Notes: generated from the sequence alone by a model not told the origin. A stretch of DNA of 64,000 bases from Siphonodentalium dalli (GCA_032622095.1 CP136068.1:2705314-2769313); one strand, 5' to 3'; shown: positions 21,763 through 32,636, counted from the first letter of the stretch. Program-made: numbers and translations.

Positions 21763-21856
21763 ACGCACTGATTGACGAGTAGTTTTCCCTCAGGAAGGTT
21801 ATTTGTTGAACTTATAATCTGAATATATCCTTCTGATAATTAGGACTTCTTTTGGA

Positions 21857-22068
21857 CAGTAATGCCTTAAGTAATCGACTCCTTAACCACAGCAGAATGA
21901 TGGGTAACTTTTCAGGATTTAGTTGGAAATATGGCTTATTGCCATTCATCGGAAAACTCTCCCAAGAGCTTTCCGATAAATGGTAACATACCATATTTCC
22001 GACTAAATCCTGAAAAGTTACCCATAATTCTTCTGTGGTTAAGGAGTTGATTATTTAGAGCATTACTG
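21857..22068. mobile_element. Family A MITE, full length
   Basis: cagtaatgccttaagtaatc ... gagcattactg + TA; the left flank is GA, so one target dinucleotide has mutated. Confidence 0.9.
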
Positions 22069-22655
22069 TACTTTTATCACCAGTTGTCTGCTTATTTTTC
22101 CTGAACACCCCTCCAGATGAATAGTAGACCATTCCAATGTATACTTTAATAACTGAATGGAAGAATCCATTATATAGAAAGGGTTAAACTGATCTTGTAA
22201 ATGTTATCCTGCTGGTAGATGTGGGGCTCTTAACAACCATAAAACTAACTGTAATTTATAGGAGATCGTGTTTCCATACATCTATCCGGGGATGTTGTAG
22301 CTTCAAATGACATTTAATGCCCACCAAAATGACCTATAATAATTACTAAAAATGATCTCTAATTGTTGTGGGTCATGTTTCCATAGATGTAATCTCCATG
22401 TTGCTCTTGGTGGATTATAAAATGACAAAGGTACAAATAGAGACGCCGTTAGCAACCAAGGTCAAGGGGGCACAACTTTCTGTAAAGGGCACTTTTTCAG
22501 TCTGATCTATTGGCATAAACAGGCATACATGTAAAAAATGGGGAAAAAAATTGATATTTTATTACATTTTAATTTACTTTCTATGTCGCTCATATTGAAC
22601 TTCTAGAATAGGCATATTTGTCTCTTAGGACAATAGAACAATGCTGTTTTAGCTT
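22069..22655. other. Non-coding sequence, partly duplicated at 30.6-30.8 kb
   Basis: gatgaatagtagaccattcc ... gaatggaagaatccatt (22117-22175) matches 30755-30815; the block before A8 (gacgagtagttttccctcag) matches 30610. Confidence 0.5.
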
Positions 22656-22659
22656 ATAC

Positions 22660-23122
22660 AGTAATGCCCTAAATAATCGACTCCTAGTGACCAACTGCTA
22701 GACAGAATACGCGACCAGACAAATGCAAATTCCCAATAAGACAAAAAAATTCCAAAATCAATACAAATATATATATAAATATATATAACTACAATATTAT
22801 GTGCGACATACTGTGTCTTATGAATACATGTACATGTTCTTTCAATACACTGTTATAAATTATGTTTCTATATTATGTATGTATACACTTGACCATATTT
22901 GGTGTAAAAGTATATTAAATTGAATTGAATTGAACTTAACCACAGCAGAATTATGGGTAACTTTTCAGGATTTAGTCGCAAATATGGCTTGTTGCCATTC
23001 ATCGGAAAGCTCTCACTGAGAACTTTCCGATGAATGGTAACAAACCCTATTTCCGACTAAATCCTGAAAAGTTGCCTATAATTCTGCTGTGGTTAAGGAA
23101 TTTATTATTTAGGGCAGTACTG
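22660..23122. mobile_element. Family A MITE interrupted by a retroposon-like insertion
   Basis: The left arm reads cagtaatgccctaaataatcgactcct, breaks, and resumes at ttaaccacagcagaattatg 250 bp later. The right end is ggcagtactg + TA. Confidence 0.88.
22687..22935 (+). mobile_element. Retroposon-like insertion with (ATTGA)n tail
   Basis: Starts agtgaccaactgctagacag and ends attaaattgaattgaattgaac inside the family A arm. A longer relative lies antisense at 13225-13385, indicating 5' truncation, as for non-LTR retroposons. No coding sequence. Confidence 0.6.
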
Positions 23123-23309
23123 TATTTGGCATTCTATGAAGTATGACAGGGCAACCCCCCCCCCCCCCTTTGAGAAGTGGTCCCACACCCCTGGGTACAA
23201 ATGCTGGCATATCCAATCTTTTAATATCTACTAGGCTAATGACAGGATCATATTTCCATAGTTTTATAGGTCTATGGCACCATAGGGAGTTGAATGGCCA
23301 CATGTCATC

Positions 23310-24213
23310 TCTCTACACATCACATGGCATGATAATCAGTCATAAAATTAACTGTAATTTATACAGGATCGGGTTTCCATATTTGTATAGTTCTTTGATG
23401 CTGTTTGTTGCTTTGTTTGAGAAAGAGATTAACCCTTTACCCAACAGAAGGGCCCTGTGCCAATGCATTCTCTTATATATGCGAGTCGACCATAGGTCGC
23501 CTCGCATATATAAGAGAATGCATTGGCTTAACACATTAAAAATTATAAAATTGTTAAAGAATGTAAGAAAAAATGGTAAAAAGTGTTAAAAAAAGATTTT
23601 TTTAGGCCAATGCATTCTCTTATATATGCGAGGCGACCTATGGTCGACTCGCATATATAAGAGAATGCATTGGCACAGGGCATAACTAACTATCAGAATG
23701 TGGTCAAGGAGCTGGTTCCAATGATATCCATATTTGTATGGTTTTATTGAGACAGACCCAAGATAATTTAGGCTGCTGCAGCTTTATTTGGCCGGTTTTG
23801 GCCGGTTTGTTGGGTAAAGGGTTAAATGCTAACCAGATATCATCTCTCTTCATAACACAATCAGTCATTAAATTAACTGTAATTTTTATAGAATTGGGTT
23901 TCCATACTTTTATAGTTCTTTGATGCTGTTTGTGGCTTTGTTTGAGAAAGAGATTAAATGCTAACCAGATATCATCTCTCTACATAACACAATCAGTCAT
24001 TAAATTAACTGTAATTTTTATAGAATTGGGTTTCCATACTTTTATAGTTCTTTGATGCTGTTTGTTGCTTTGTTTGAGAAAGAGATTAAATGCTAACCAG
24101 ATATCATCTCTCTTCATAACACAATCAGTCATTAAATTAACTGTAATTTTTATAGAATTGGGTTTCCATACTTTTATAGTTCTTTGATGCTGTTGGTGGC
24201 TTGTCATAGACAA
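23310..24213. repeat. About 133-bp tandem repeat, four units, with B7 inserted
   Basis: Units share aaattaactgtaattt.tata, gggtttccatacttttatag and ttctttgatgctgtttgt.g and end gtttgagaaagagattaa. B7 separates unit 1 from unit 2. Confidence 0.9.
23429..23825 (+). mobile_element. B7: piggyBac-like MITE with empty site in neighbouring units
   Basis: Left flank gagaaagaga-TTAA, right flank TTAA-atgctaacc. Intact units read gagaaagagattaaatgctaacc (23943 and 24076), i.e. the unoccupied target. Both hairpins are complete. Confidence 0.93.
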
Positions 24214-25027
24214 TATTTAAATACTATCCAGATGTGTGGAGGCACTTAGCAGCTCCATGGAGGCATGAGATTTAAACTAGAGTCTGTGTATACATGCTTC
24301 TCCATGGTAAACACACCTCTGTATGCCCATCAGAAAGCTTCTAGCTTCTGAACTGGAGCCACTGTTCTCTCAGCATTAGGTTTAATTAATTCCATGTTGG
24401 CCGTCTTTTGTCTCCAACTTCCAAGTACCATTCTGTGTTAATCTCTCTTTAGTTCTGTTCTTACCTCTGGATATATTTCGTTTTTGGGATTTAACTTTTT
24501 TCGATTCTATTTGGATAATGTTTGTGGATATCTGAGAAGTGTTGTGAAACTTTTGATGACGGATTTATTTATTAAAGGTTTGTAATTTTTAGACATTCTA
24601 CCTGTTTCTTCATTGACTCTATGTCAGAAACATGGCCGCAACGGGAATGCAGAAAAAATATGAAGATAAGTCAAATGGTCTTCCTTTTCAGTTGCTTTGA
24701 AATGCTAGACATTGTGGAATGTACCATAATTCTATGACCCGGTCTGGATTAGTAGGAAATTGATCTCATGGTGAAAAGATCATTTATAAAATATATTTAT
24801 AATGTATCAAACACACATCGATCGAGGTACCTGTGATGTTTCTCTGTGGTAAATACACTTGTATTAAGGGTCAGGAGCACCTCCATTTGTATCAAACTGG
24901 AAAAAATATTTGTGTCCATCTAAAATATACAATTAATAACACACAAGTTGACCTACCGGTATCTGTAAAAGATGCAGAAAAAACATTGTACATGTAGATG
25001 CCAATTGTGTAACAAAGACAAGAAATT
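24214..25027. other. Non-coding sequence, nothing recognised
   Basis: No repeat, RNA or coding signal noticed. Confidence 0.3.
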
Positions 25028-25315
25028 TACCGTGATATACATTGATATAGCGTGATATATATTGATCTATTTACCCCGATATATATTGATCTATTTACCC
25101 TGATATATATTGATCTATTTACCCTGATATATATTGATCTATTTACCCTGATGTATATTGATATATATTTACCCTGATATATATTGATTTATTTACCCTG
25201 ATATATATTGATATAGCGTGATATATATTTACCCTGATATATATTGATATATATTTACCGTGATATATATTGATCTATTTACCCTGATATATATTTTTCT
25301 ATTTACACTGATGAA
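25028..25315. repeat. 24-25-bp AT-rich minisatellite
   Basis: Unit ttaccctgatatatattgat(ct/at)a, about twelve irregular copies. Confidence 0.9.
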
Positions 25316-25532
25316 TCTCATACTGTAGATAAGATGTTTAACATGAAAGCATTTCACTCATGTATTATGCATGAAGGCTCAAAGAAATGATCATTTATCA
25401 TATATACATGGCTCTATTTGGACTGCAGGACTCACTTAACAATGTAAATGTAAGTTGGTAACCACTGGAAATCTGGTCTTCATTACCAACTCATTGTACC
25501 AGAGTGGAGTAGAGGGGGGTGTTACATATCCA

Positions 25533-25745
25533 GTAATGCCCTAAATAATCGACTCCTCAACCACAGCAGAATTATGGGTAATTTTTCAGGATTTAGTCGG
25601 AAAAGTCATAATTTTCGACTAAATCCTGAAAAGTTACCCATAATTGTGCTGTGGTTAAGGAGTTGATTATTTATGGTATTACTCTATAGGTTGGGGGGCA
25701 CCTGTGGTTAAGGAGTTGATTATTTATGGTATTACTCTTTAGGTT
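25533..25745. mobile_element. Family A MITE, short centre, duplicated right end
   Basis: cagtaatgccctaaataatc ... ggtattactctatagg. The last 55 bp (ctgtggttaaggagttgatt...) are repeated directly at 25702-25745. Confidence 0.82.
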
Positions 25746-25849
25746 GGGGGCACACTTAACACTGCTAACCATTGGGAGCATCTTGGTTTCCTGCCCAGAC
25801 GTGAATTCTGGTGACATGCCAGTCTGTCTATGATCTCATTTCTCATGCC

Positions 25850-25980
25850 AGAATTGTACCCTATCCTATCCTATCTGATCCTATGTTATAATACTGGTAC
25901 CCTATGAATTGTACCTATCTTGGTGGCTACACCTATCCTATGCTATAATACTGGTACCCTATGAATTATACCTGTCTGGG
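25850..25980. repeat. Imperfect 70-bp duplication
   Basis: tataatactggtaccctatgaatt occurs at about 25888 and 25943; cctatcctat is itself iterated before it. Confidence 0.7.
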
Positions 25981-25996
25981 TGGCCTTTAGTAAATT

Positions 25997-26332
25997 CAAG
26001 CCTGCAAATAGTGTGTCCGCCAATTGCAGAATGAGGTCCCCAAAGGGTGAATTTAGTGATACTATCCCACACGAGCTAGAATAACCAAATTCACCCTCTG
26101 GGGACCTCCTTCTGCTTAGGCCTCATCTTCTGGGAAGTATCTACCGGTAGAGTCTCCAATTAACATTGATTTTGGTTACTATTTCCTTTCTTGGAAGTTT
26201 CTATATCCCCTAATTAGCAGAAGATAAAATGAATAATCGAGGTGACTAATGGGTGAACATCACCAACTTCAACTGGGTTCACCCTCTGGGGACCTCATTC
26301 TGCAAATGACAGACACACTATTTGCAGGATTG
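25997..26332 (+). mobile_element. D4: hAT-like MITE, right hairpin lost
   Basis: 8-bp duplication AGTAAATT / AGTAAATC (25989-25996 and 26333-26340). The left hairpin is present; the right one is reduced to its outer strand. Confidence 0.85.
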
Positions 26333-26351
26333 AGTAAATCTGTGAACCACA

Positions 26352-26612
26352 TACACCTGGTGTATTTATAATAACGGGCTGGAGATTCAATCATACAACA
26401 ATAATATATGTCGGAAATGCGGCTTGTTGCCATGCATCGGAAAGCTATCGGCGAGAGCTTTCCGATGAATGGCAACAAGCCATATTTCCGACTAAATCCT
26501 GAAAAATTACCCATAATTCTGCTGTGGTTAAGTGGTCAATTACTTTGGGCATTACTGTACACCTGGTGTATTTATAATAACCGGCTGGAGATTCAATCAT
26601 ACAACAATAATA
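26352..26612. mobile_element. Truncated family A MITE between 55-bp direct repeats
   Basis: acacctggtgtatttataat ... caacaataatat occurs at about 26352-26408 and 26556-26612, with one mismatch in the parts compared. Between them is a family A element lacking its outer left 60 bp but with an intact right end. Confidence 0.8.
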
Positions 26613-26889
26613 TGTTCTGTATTCTGCACCATTTTTTCACAGATGATAGTTTTAGTGTGTATTCCTGATATTATAAATATCATAGGTTATCAATATGAAG
26701 GTGTGTGACTGACACAAGGTCATAGCCAATGGCTCAGTGATTCTAGATCATGCCATGAATCTCTACTCTAGCTAACACCCGTAGATATCAAATTCCACCA
26801 GTACAAAACTTGGGAACTTTATGATGTTGTAACAGAGAAGTTTATAATATTGAAATGCAGCGCAGGTTATATGTGTTAATACCGGCTTA
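26613..26889. other. Non-coding sequence, nothing recognised
   Basis: No repeat or coding signal noticed. Confidence 0.3.
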
Positions 26890-27048
26890 TTAACCATTTT
26901 GTGTCAGGAGCTGAGCTGATGCAGCAATAAAGACCCTGTGCCAGTGCATCCTCTTATATATGTGATTCTCCCATAGAGAGCCTCTCATATATAAGAGAAT
27001 GGCTTACAAGGTCAATGTAAATATTGTTAGGCCAATGCATTCTCTAAA
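26890..27048 (+). mobile_element. C5: left part of a family C MITE
   Basis: TTAACCATTTTGTGTCAGGA with GCTGAGCTGATGCAGC, first hairpin eroded, stops within the second (ccaatgcattctctaa). Confidence 0.65.
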
Positions 27049-27603
27049 ATGTATGATGCCTGATTAGTATACAGCCCCTCATCCATATACACCCAGACCC
27101 TCCCCCATATACTCCCAGACCCTCCCCCTTTCTACCCAGGCTATCTATAGCCCCTCATCCATATACTCCCAGACCCTCCCCTTCCTTACCCAGGCTATCC
27201 CACTCAGTATTTTACTTATTATTTACTATTAACTAATAACTTCCAGAGGAACTATATTTGATTTTCTCTGGTGAGAATTTAGCATGTGTACACACACTAC
27301 AGTGACCAGGGAACCCAGGGGGCCATGATTATAGTAAATGGTCTATTTAACATCCATAATCTAATGAAAGGTAGTATGAATAGGCAGCCCCCTGGGGCAG
27401 ACTCTAAAACCATGTTATATAAACCTAATTTGGTTGCCATGGAAACGGTGAATTGGTGCAGCCATGTTATAAGGGGAGATAATTAGCAGGCATCCTGGAG
27501 AGCTTCCTGATGCCAAAGGGTGAAGAATTCCCTTATTATTCTCTTGTTATAGTGCCTTGTTTAGTGACACGCAATAAACCGTGAATCTCATGCGTGTACA
27601 ATA
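27049..27603. other. Non-coding sequence with a 60-70-bp duplication
   Basis: agcccctcatccatatac(a/t)c with ccagaccctcccc follow-on occurs at 27074 and 27141. Nothing else recognised. Confidence 0.45.
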
Positions 27604-27605
27604 CA

Positions 27606-27752
27606 GTAATGCCCTAAATTATCGACTCCTTAACCACACCTCTCACCGAGAGAGCTTTCTGATGAATGTCAACAAGCGATATTTCCGACTAAATCCTGAA
27701 AAGTTACCCATAATTCCGCTGTGGTTAAGGAGTCGATTATTAAGAGCATTAC
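27606..27752. mobile_element. Family A MITE, left arm deleted internally
   Basis: cagtaatgccctaaattatc through aaccaca, then ctctcaccgagagag and the full right arm ending gagcattacag. Confidence 0.85.
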
Positions 27753-27984
27753 AGTTAGACCTACACTACATGTACTAGTATAATGACTGAAAGAAACACT
27801 CAGTAGTTGATTTTGTATCCTGAATTGTTCTAAGAAGACACCAGAAGATACCAATTTCTGGACGCCCACCAAAATATACTGGTATGATTTCTATTTTAAC
27901 ATGATTAATTTAATTACACATATGTCCTTGATTGACCTCGGATTAAGGAGATATCGGTATTTGGAGTGTGGTAGGAGTGTCAGA

Positions 27985-28770
27985 AACATGAATTATGAGT
28001 AATGTACTGGTAGTAAACATCGAATCCTATAAATATAAACACTCGTAGCAGCCGCTTCCTGTGGTACTTCACTGTAGGGATTAACAGAAGCTCTTCATGC
28101 CTCTGGGCTTCTTTACAGCTACCGTAGCTTTCATGGAAAATTAAGGTAGCGATTAATTACCAAGTTTAGAAGATTACTGTTGTAGTTTTAGTATTATACT
28201 TAGTCAAAAATAGGTGATATCATTTTAAGCAGTAAATTTTTTTAAATCAATTTAAATCAAAATGGCTTATTAAACACTATACTATGTAATATTGTGACCA
28301 TGTATACTTACATGTAATAGTTCATAATTATATTAGTATGTTATGTTTTTGGTTGAAGAATATTTTTTCCTTCAAAACTATTGTAATAAGTGTACTGAAA
28401 ATTAGCTTTAAAAATACATTTCTGAAGAAAATAAACCAGTTCTCATGTAGTCTGATGATGTAGGATCATTGTTTTCCATTTTCACTATAATTCGCAAACA
28501 AAAACATTGAATCTTATAAATAAACCACACGTAGCAGCCACTTCCGCCTGTGGTACTTCAACATGTTTACTGTAGGGATTTACAGAAGATCTTCACGCCT
28601 CTGAAGCCACTCAGTATCTGTAGATATCTCCACCTCGTATCCGCAAGACGCTTTGTGGCTTCCCCAGGAAGGATTTTCTTCGAAAACCCCATTGAGTTAT
28701 AAGACAAAGTACACAGGCTTCTACATAGCTTTCAGGGAAAATTTGGTAACTTCATTTTGACACGTTTCAA
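27985..28770. repeat. Old duplication, two diverged copies
   Basis: gtagcagccgcttcctgtgg (about 28047) and gtagcagccacttccgcctg (about 28533) head copies that both run through tgtggtacttca, actgtaggga and ttcatgcctct/ttcacgcctct; the second is longer. Confidence 0.6.
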
Positions 28771-28811
28771 ATGAATCAAAAGATTAAGGTGAAACTCATA
28801 AACCTTCCGTG

Positions 28812-28892
28812 GGGGGATTGTGCACCCTGCTAATGATTGTGAACCCTGCTAATGATTGTGAACCCTGCTAATGATTGTGAACCCTGCTAAAG
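28812..28892. repeat. 19-bp minisatellite, four copies
   Basis: Unit tgattgtgaaccctgctaa. Confidence 0.9.
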
Positions 28893-28913
28893 AGAGCATT
28901 TGTACATCATATA

Positions 28914-29126
28914 CAGTAATGCTTTGAATAATCGACTCCTTAACCACAGCAGAATTATGGGTTATTTTTCAGGATTTAGTCGGAAATATGGTTTGTTGCC
29001 ATTCATTGGAAAGCTCTCAGTGAGAGCTTTCCGATGAATGGCAACAATCCATATTTCCGACTAAATCCTGAAAAATTACCAATAATTCTGCTATGGTTAA
29101 GTGGTCAATTACTTTGAGCATTACTG
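28914..29126. mobile_element. Family A MITE, full length, TA duplication
   Basis: cagtaatgctttgaataatc ... ttgagcattactg, 213 bp, TA on both sides. Confidence 0.92.
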
Positions 29127-29324
29127 TATTGTTTGTTATTGTCATGCTAGTAGTAGTGGTGCTAAAAACAAAATCTCATTTATCTTTATGAAAAATGCAT
29201 AATTAATTGAGATTGTAATTGATATAAAAAATAAATAATCAATGGCACAAACTTCAACTCTGGAATTAGGAGAGACTGAATGGTGTGCAATCATGGAGGC
29301 CTTTGTTAAGATTAACTCGTGAAA

Positions 29325-29495
29325 CACCAGCTGGACTCCCCCCCCCCCCCCAATTCATGGAGACCGTTGTTAAGATTATCTCGTGAAACACCAGCTGGAC
29401 TACCCCCCCCCCCCCCAATTCATGGAGGCCTTTGTTAAGATTATCTTGTGAAACACCAGTTGGACTACCCCTACCCCCTCTCCTGATTCATGGAG
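29325..29495. repeat. About 65-bp tandem repeat with C-runs
   Basis: ttgttaagattatctcgtga + aacaccagctggact occurs three times, each followed by a poly-C run of changing length (29338-29352, 29403-29417). Confidence 0.85.
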
Positions 29496-29935
29496 GCCCT
29501 CCTTAAGTTTCTTTCCTGGTACACCAGCTGGACTGACCATGAATTTCTGACAGTAATAGCTCACACGGGAATCTGTTTGAGTTTGGATTTCACACTGATC
29601 CCATTCTCACCTTCACCGGTGCACGCTCCGCCCGAGATTCTAATGTATTTATAGAATCACGTTTACCCGCGTGCATGCACTAAGGAAATGCACATTTTTA
29701 AACCCTCAGGTATGGTTTCATCAGCTGTGTGGTACTTTTGGGTGTAACTTTGTCAACGTAATCTGTTTACACACGTCTGGTGCTTCCCGTCTTCTGTTTC
29801 CGTGTTGTGTGTGATTTGTTTGCGATGCATTGACTATGCATTATGGTAAACACATCGAAGTCAGAGTTTAGGATGTATCACGGCGATGTGATTTCTCATG
29901 TTCATCTCCATGTCTAGATCTTGTAGAAACACTAA
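29496..29935. other. Non-coding sequence, nothing recognised
   Basis: A fourth, weak relative of the preceding unit (acaccagctggactgacc) at 29521; otherwise unremarkable. Confidence 0.35.
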
Positions 29936-29938
29936 GAC

Positions 29939-30025
29939 TGGAGCTTCCTGTAGGGAACCCCATAAAGGTGGCAGCTTGTATTGCTGAGTGTCGTCTGCTC
30001 ACGTCTGTGAGGGGCTCCATAAGGG
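29939..30025. repeat. Family E repeat, single copy
   Basis: ctggagcttcctgtagggaa ... gctgagtgtcgtctgctc ... gaggggctccataagggt, the same unit as at 30.8-31.1 kb. Confidence 0.75.
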
Positions 30026-30605
30026 TCTAGATCTTGTAGAAAGACTAAGAAAGTTGTCATCTTTATTTTTATTTACATGCAAAAATGGAGCAAATGTTTT
30101 CAAAAGTGGAAATCATTATCTAAAACATAAAGGTGATCTATAACATAAAGGTGATCTATAGCGTTTGAATTTGGGGTCACTATACTTGTATTAGACATAT
30201 TTTCAACTCATTGGGAGTAATATATATATAAATATAAATATATATATGCCGTTGTTTGAGGCATGCGTACAGTTGTATATAAGAATAAATTGAAAGCATG
30301 GCTTAGAAAACATTATTGTATTGTAACAACCCGGTAGGCCTTTCACAGCTACTGCTGATATTCAGGTTACACAATGTATAATATCATAATGTATAATGAA
30401 TATTAACGTCACTTCCGAATTTTGGTTTCATTGTGACGTCACTTCCCTGGATATTTATTCCAGTGATGGTTTTAATTTTTTTTCTGAATTTAGTTTCGGA
30501 CGAAGTTTTTTTTATCAACATTGTTTTCGTCCGAATTCTTTTCAATGGGTCCATTGATAGCATTTTGTATAATGGAAACACTGTGAATATATTATACTGA
30601 AGCAT
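30026..30605. other. AT-rich non-coding sequence
   Basis: An (AT)n-like run at 30219-30247 and an imperfect 35-bp inverted pair near 30485-30535 (ttcggacgaagttttttt / ttttcgtccgaattc). No coding support for the 90-residue frame here. Confidence 0.4.
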
Positions 30606-30825
30606 CATTGACGAGTAGTTATCCCAAAGGAAATGTTCAGGTAGTTCAACAAACAACTATAGAACGTATTATTAAGAATTTCCGTAGGACTCTTTCTGTA
30701 CTTATATTTATCTGTCGTCTGCTAATATATAATACCTGTACATCCCTGCAAATGAATAATAGATCATTCCGATGTACACGTTTTAACTGAATGGGAGAAT
30801 CCATTTAGTATAGAAAGTCTTAATC
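30606..30825. repeat. Dispersed duplicate of 21771-22190
   Basis: gacgagtagttatcccaaag and aatgaataatagatcattcc correspond to the flanks of A8 at 21.8-22.2 kb. Confidence 0.55.
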
Positions 30826-30826
30826 C

Positions 30827-31147
30827 TTCCATGACTGCATGGAGCTTCCTGTAGGGAGCCCCATAAAGGTGGCAGCTTGTATTGCTGAGTGTCGTCTGCT
30901 CATGTCTATGAGGGGCTCCATAAGGGTAGTTTAAAACTTCCATGACTGGAGCTTCCTGTAGGGAGCCCCATAAAGCTGGCAGCTTGTATTGCTGAGTGTC
31001 GTCTGCTCATGTCTGTGAGGGGCTCCATAAGGGTAGTTTAACACTTCCATGACTGGAGCTTCCTGTAGGGAGCCCCATAAAGGTGGCAGCTTGTATTGCT
31101 GAGTATCGTCTGCTCATGTCTGTGAGGGGCTCCATAAGGGTAGCTTA
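30827..31147. repeat. Family E tandem array, about 100-bp unit, three copies
   Basis: Each unit opens with a family C terminus (cttccatgactggagcttcc) and continues gtagggagccccataaaggt ... gtgaggggctccataagggta. The third unit runs straight into C6. Confidence 0.85.
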
Positions 31148-31341
31148 ACCCTTCCATGACTGGAGCTTCCTCAATTTTTGCGAAAACCCTGTGCCAATGC
31201 ATGCTCTTATATATGCAAGTCTCCCATAAGGATCCTCGCACATATAAGAGAATACATTGGCCTAACAGCATATATATGAGAATGCACTGGAACAGAATCT
31301 TTAATGCTGCACCAGTGCAGCTCCTGTCATGACAGTGTTAA
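31145..31341 (+). mobile_element. C6: short family C MITE
   Basis: TTAACCCTTCCATGACTGGA ... CAGCTCCTGTCATGACAGTG + TTAA. One hairpin is intact, the second cut to its 3' strand. Its right TTAA is the left TTAA of B8. Confidence 0.8.
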
Positions 31342-31727
31342 CCCTTTACCCAACAGAACGGCCCTGTGCCAATGCATTCTCTTATATATGCGAGTCGACC
31401 ATAGGTCGCCTCGCATATATAAGAGAATGCATTGGCTTAACACATTAAAAATTATAAAAATGTAAGAAAAAATGGTAAAAAGTGTTAAAAAAGATTTTTT
31501 TTTAGGCCAATGCATTCTCTTATATATGCGAGGCGACCTATGGTTGACTCGCATATATAAGAGAATGCATTGGCACAGGGCATAACTGTAACTATCACAA
31601 TGTGGTCAAGGAGCCGGTTCCAATGATATCCATATTTGTATGGTTCTATTGAGACAGACCGAAGATATTTTAGGCTGTTGAAGCTTTATTTGGCCGGTTT
31701 TGGCCGGTTTGTTGGGTAAAGGGTTAA
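31338..31727 (+). mobile_element. B8: piggyBac-like MITE just upstream of the first exon
   Basis: 390 bp, TTAA both ends, spacer 8 bp shorter than in B2. It ends 88 bp before the exon at 31815, so it is the repeat closest to an acceptor. Confidence 0.9.
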
Positions 31728-31814
31728 CATGACAAAATTATGTAGACTTACAATGTACGGTACATATAAATATGATAAACTTTAGAACTGACCATCTGTC
31801 GTCTTGTTTTTCAG

Positions 31815-31920
31815 GGACAAGACTCCGATGACACCGGAACAGTCAAGCGGCGGAACAAGACGGTCGTGACACCGAAGATGGCCATGGAGAGCTTCCGGTT
31901 CTCCTTCCTCAACAACGACG
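31815..31920 (+). CDS. Internal coding exon of a probable MIG-10/RIAM/lamellipodin (MRL) adaptor gene
   Basis: A 106-nt exon with a pyrimidine-rich acceptor (tcttgtttttcag) and a GTACGT donor. It reads GQDSDDTGTVKRRNK... and ends ...MESFRFSFLNND plus one extra base (phase 1). It joins in frame to the exon at 58039. From recall, vertebrate lamellipodin has a similar N-terminal order: an acidic stretch, then a YRFSIYNLNEA-like segment, then an L-D-A-x-(M/L)-x-x-L-C helix. Here FRFSFLNND is followed by FDAILGELCELE from the next exon. MRL proteins are cytoplasmic adaptors that couple Ras/Rap GTPases and phosphoinositides to Ena/VASP and integrin activation. Codons are more GC-rich than the flanking intron, and the splice signals are strong. 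At least one upstream exon must exist, because no start codon precedes the acceptor in frame. It could also be another acidic cytoskeletal adaptor; the family assignment rests on short motifs. Confidence 0.62.
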
Positions 31921-31994
31921 GTACGTCTTCAAACTCGACAGCTGTGACATGTCACAACTAAGAATAATTATGACACCTCCCCCCTCACAAGTAA

Positions 31995-32636
31995 GCCTTC
32001 CATGACTGGAGCTTCCTGAAATTTTGCGAAAACCCTGTGCCAATGCAGTCTCTTATACATGCATGTCTCCCAAAGGGAGACTCACATATATAAGAGAATG
32101 TTTTGGCCTAACAATATTTAACTTGACCTTGTAAGCCAGTGCATTTTCTTATATATGTGAGTATCGCTATGGGAGACTCGCATACCCTGCTTGACAAAAC
32201 CAGTGTCCACCTAACCGCGGTGCAGTTAGCGTTGCCACCGTGGCTGAAATGCAACTACACCGCGGCTCCACCGGCTAACTACAGTTGGGCCGCGGTGTAC
32301 TTGCCGTTCGGCCATGGTGTAATTGCCGCAGTGTACGTTCATTAAACTGAAAAAAGACGATACTAACCAGAAATCTAACCACGGTGTACATGCCGTTCGG
32401 CTGCGGTGTAGTTGCCTTTCGGCCGCAGTGTACTTGCTGTTGGGCCACGGTGTACTTGCCGTTCGGCCGCGGTGCTCAACTGCAGTTACAAACTCTGACA
32501 CCGCGGCCGAACGGCAAATACACCGCGGTGCCAATGGACACTTGTTTTGTCCAGCGGGGTATATACTGTTAAGACAATGCACTGGCACATGATCTTTAAT
32601 GCTGCACCAGCGCAGCTCCCATCATGAAAGGGCTTA
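31995..32636 (+). mobile_element. C7: family C MITE split by a GC-rich element
   Basis: Left end ccttccatgactggagcttc; right end gcagctcccatcatgaaagg + gctta. The second hairpin is interrupted at ...gagactcgcata / tatatactgtt. Confidence 0.8.
32185..32559. mobile_element. GC-rich TIR element with internal subrepeats
   Basis: CCCTGCTTGACAAAACCAGT + GTCCAC at the left and tggacacttgttttgtccag + cgggg at the right are inverted. Inside are about eight copies of a 20-24-bp unit (ttgccgttcggccgcggtgt) in direct and, near the right end, inverted orientation. No coding potential. The superfamily is not identified; the flank is TA-rich (ata / tata). Confidence 0.7.

Noticed and set aside
21108-21771. 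198-codon frame with a 15-residue repeat, and an antisense counterpart
   Set aside because: Created by a 45-bp tandem unit; open on both strands for the same reason, with no coding signal outside the array.
32139-32592. Frames of 62-120 codons on both strands in the GC-rich element
   Set aside because: They translate the 20-24-bp CpG-rich subrepeats and are mutually antisense.
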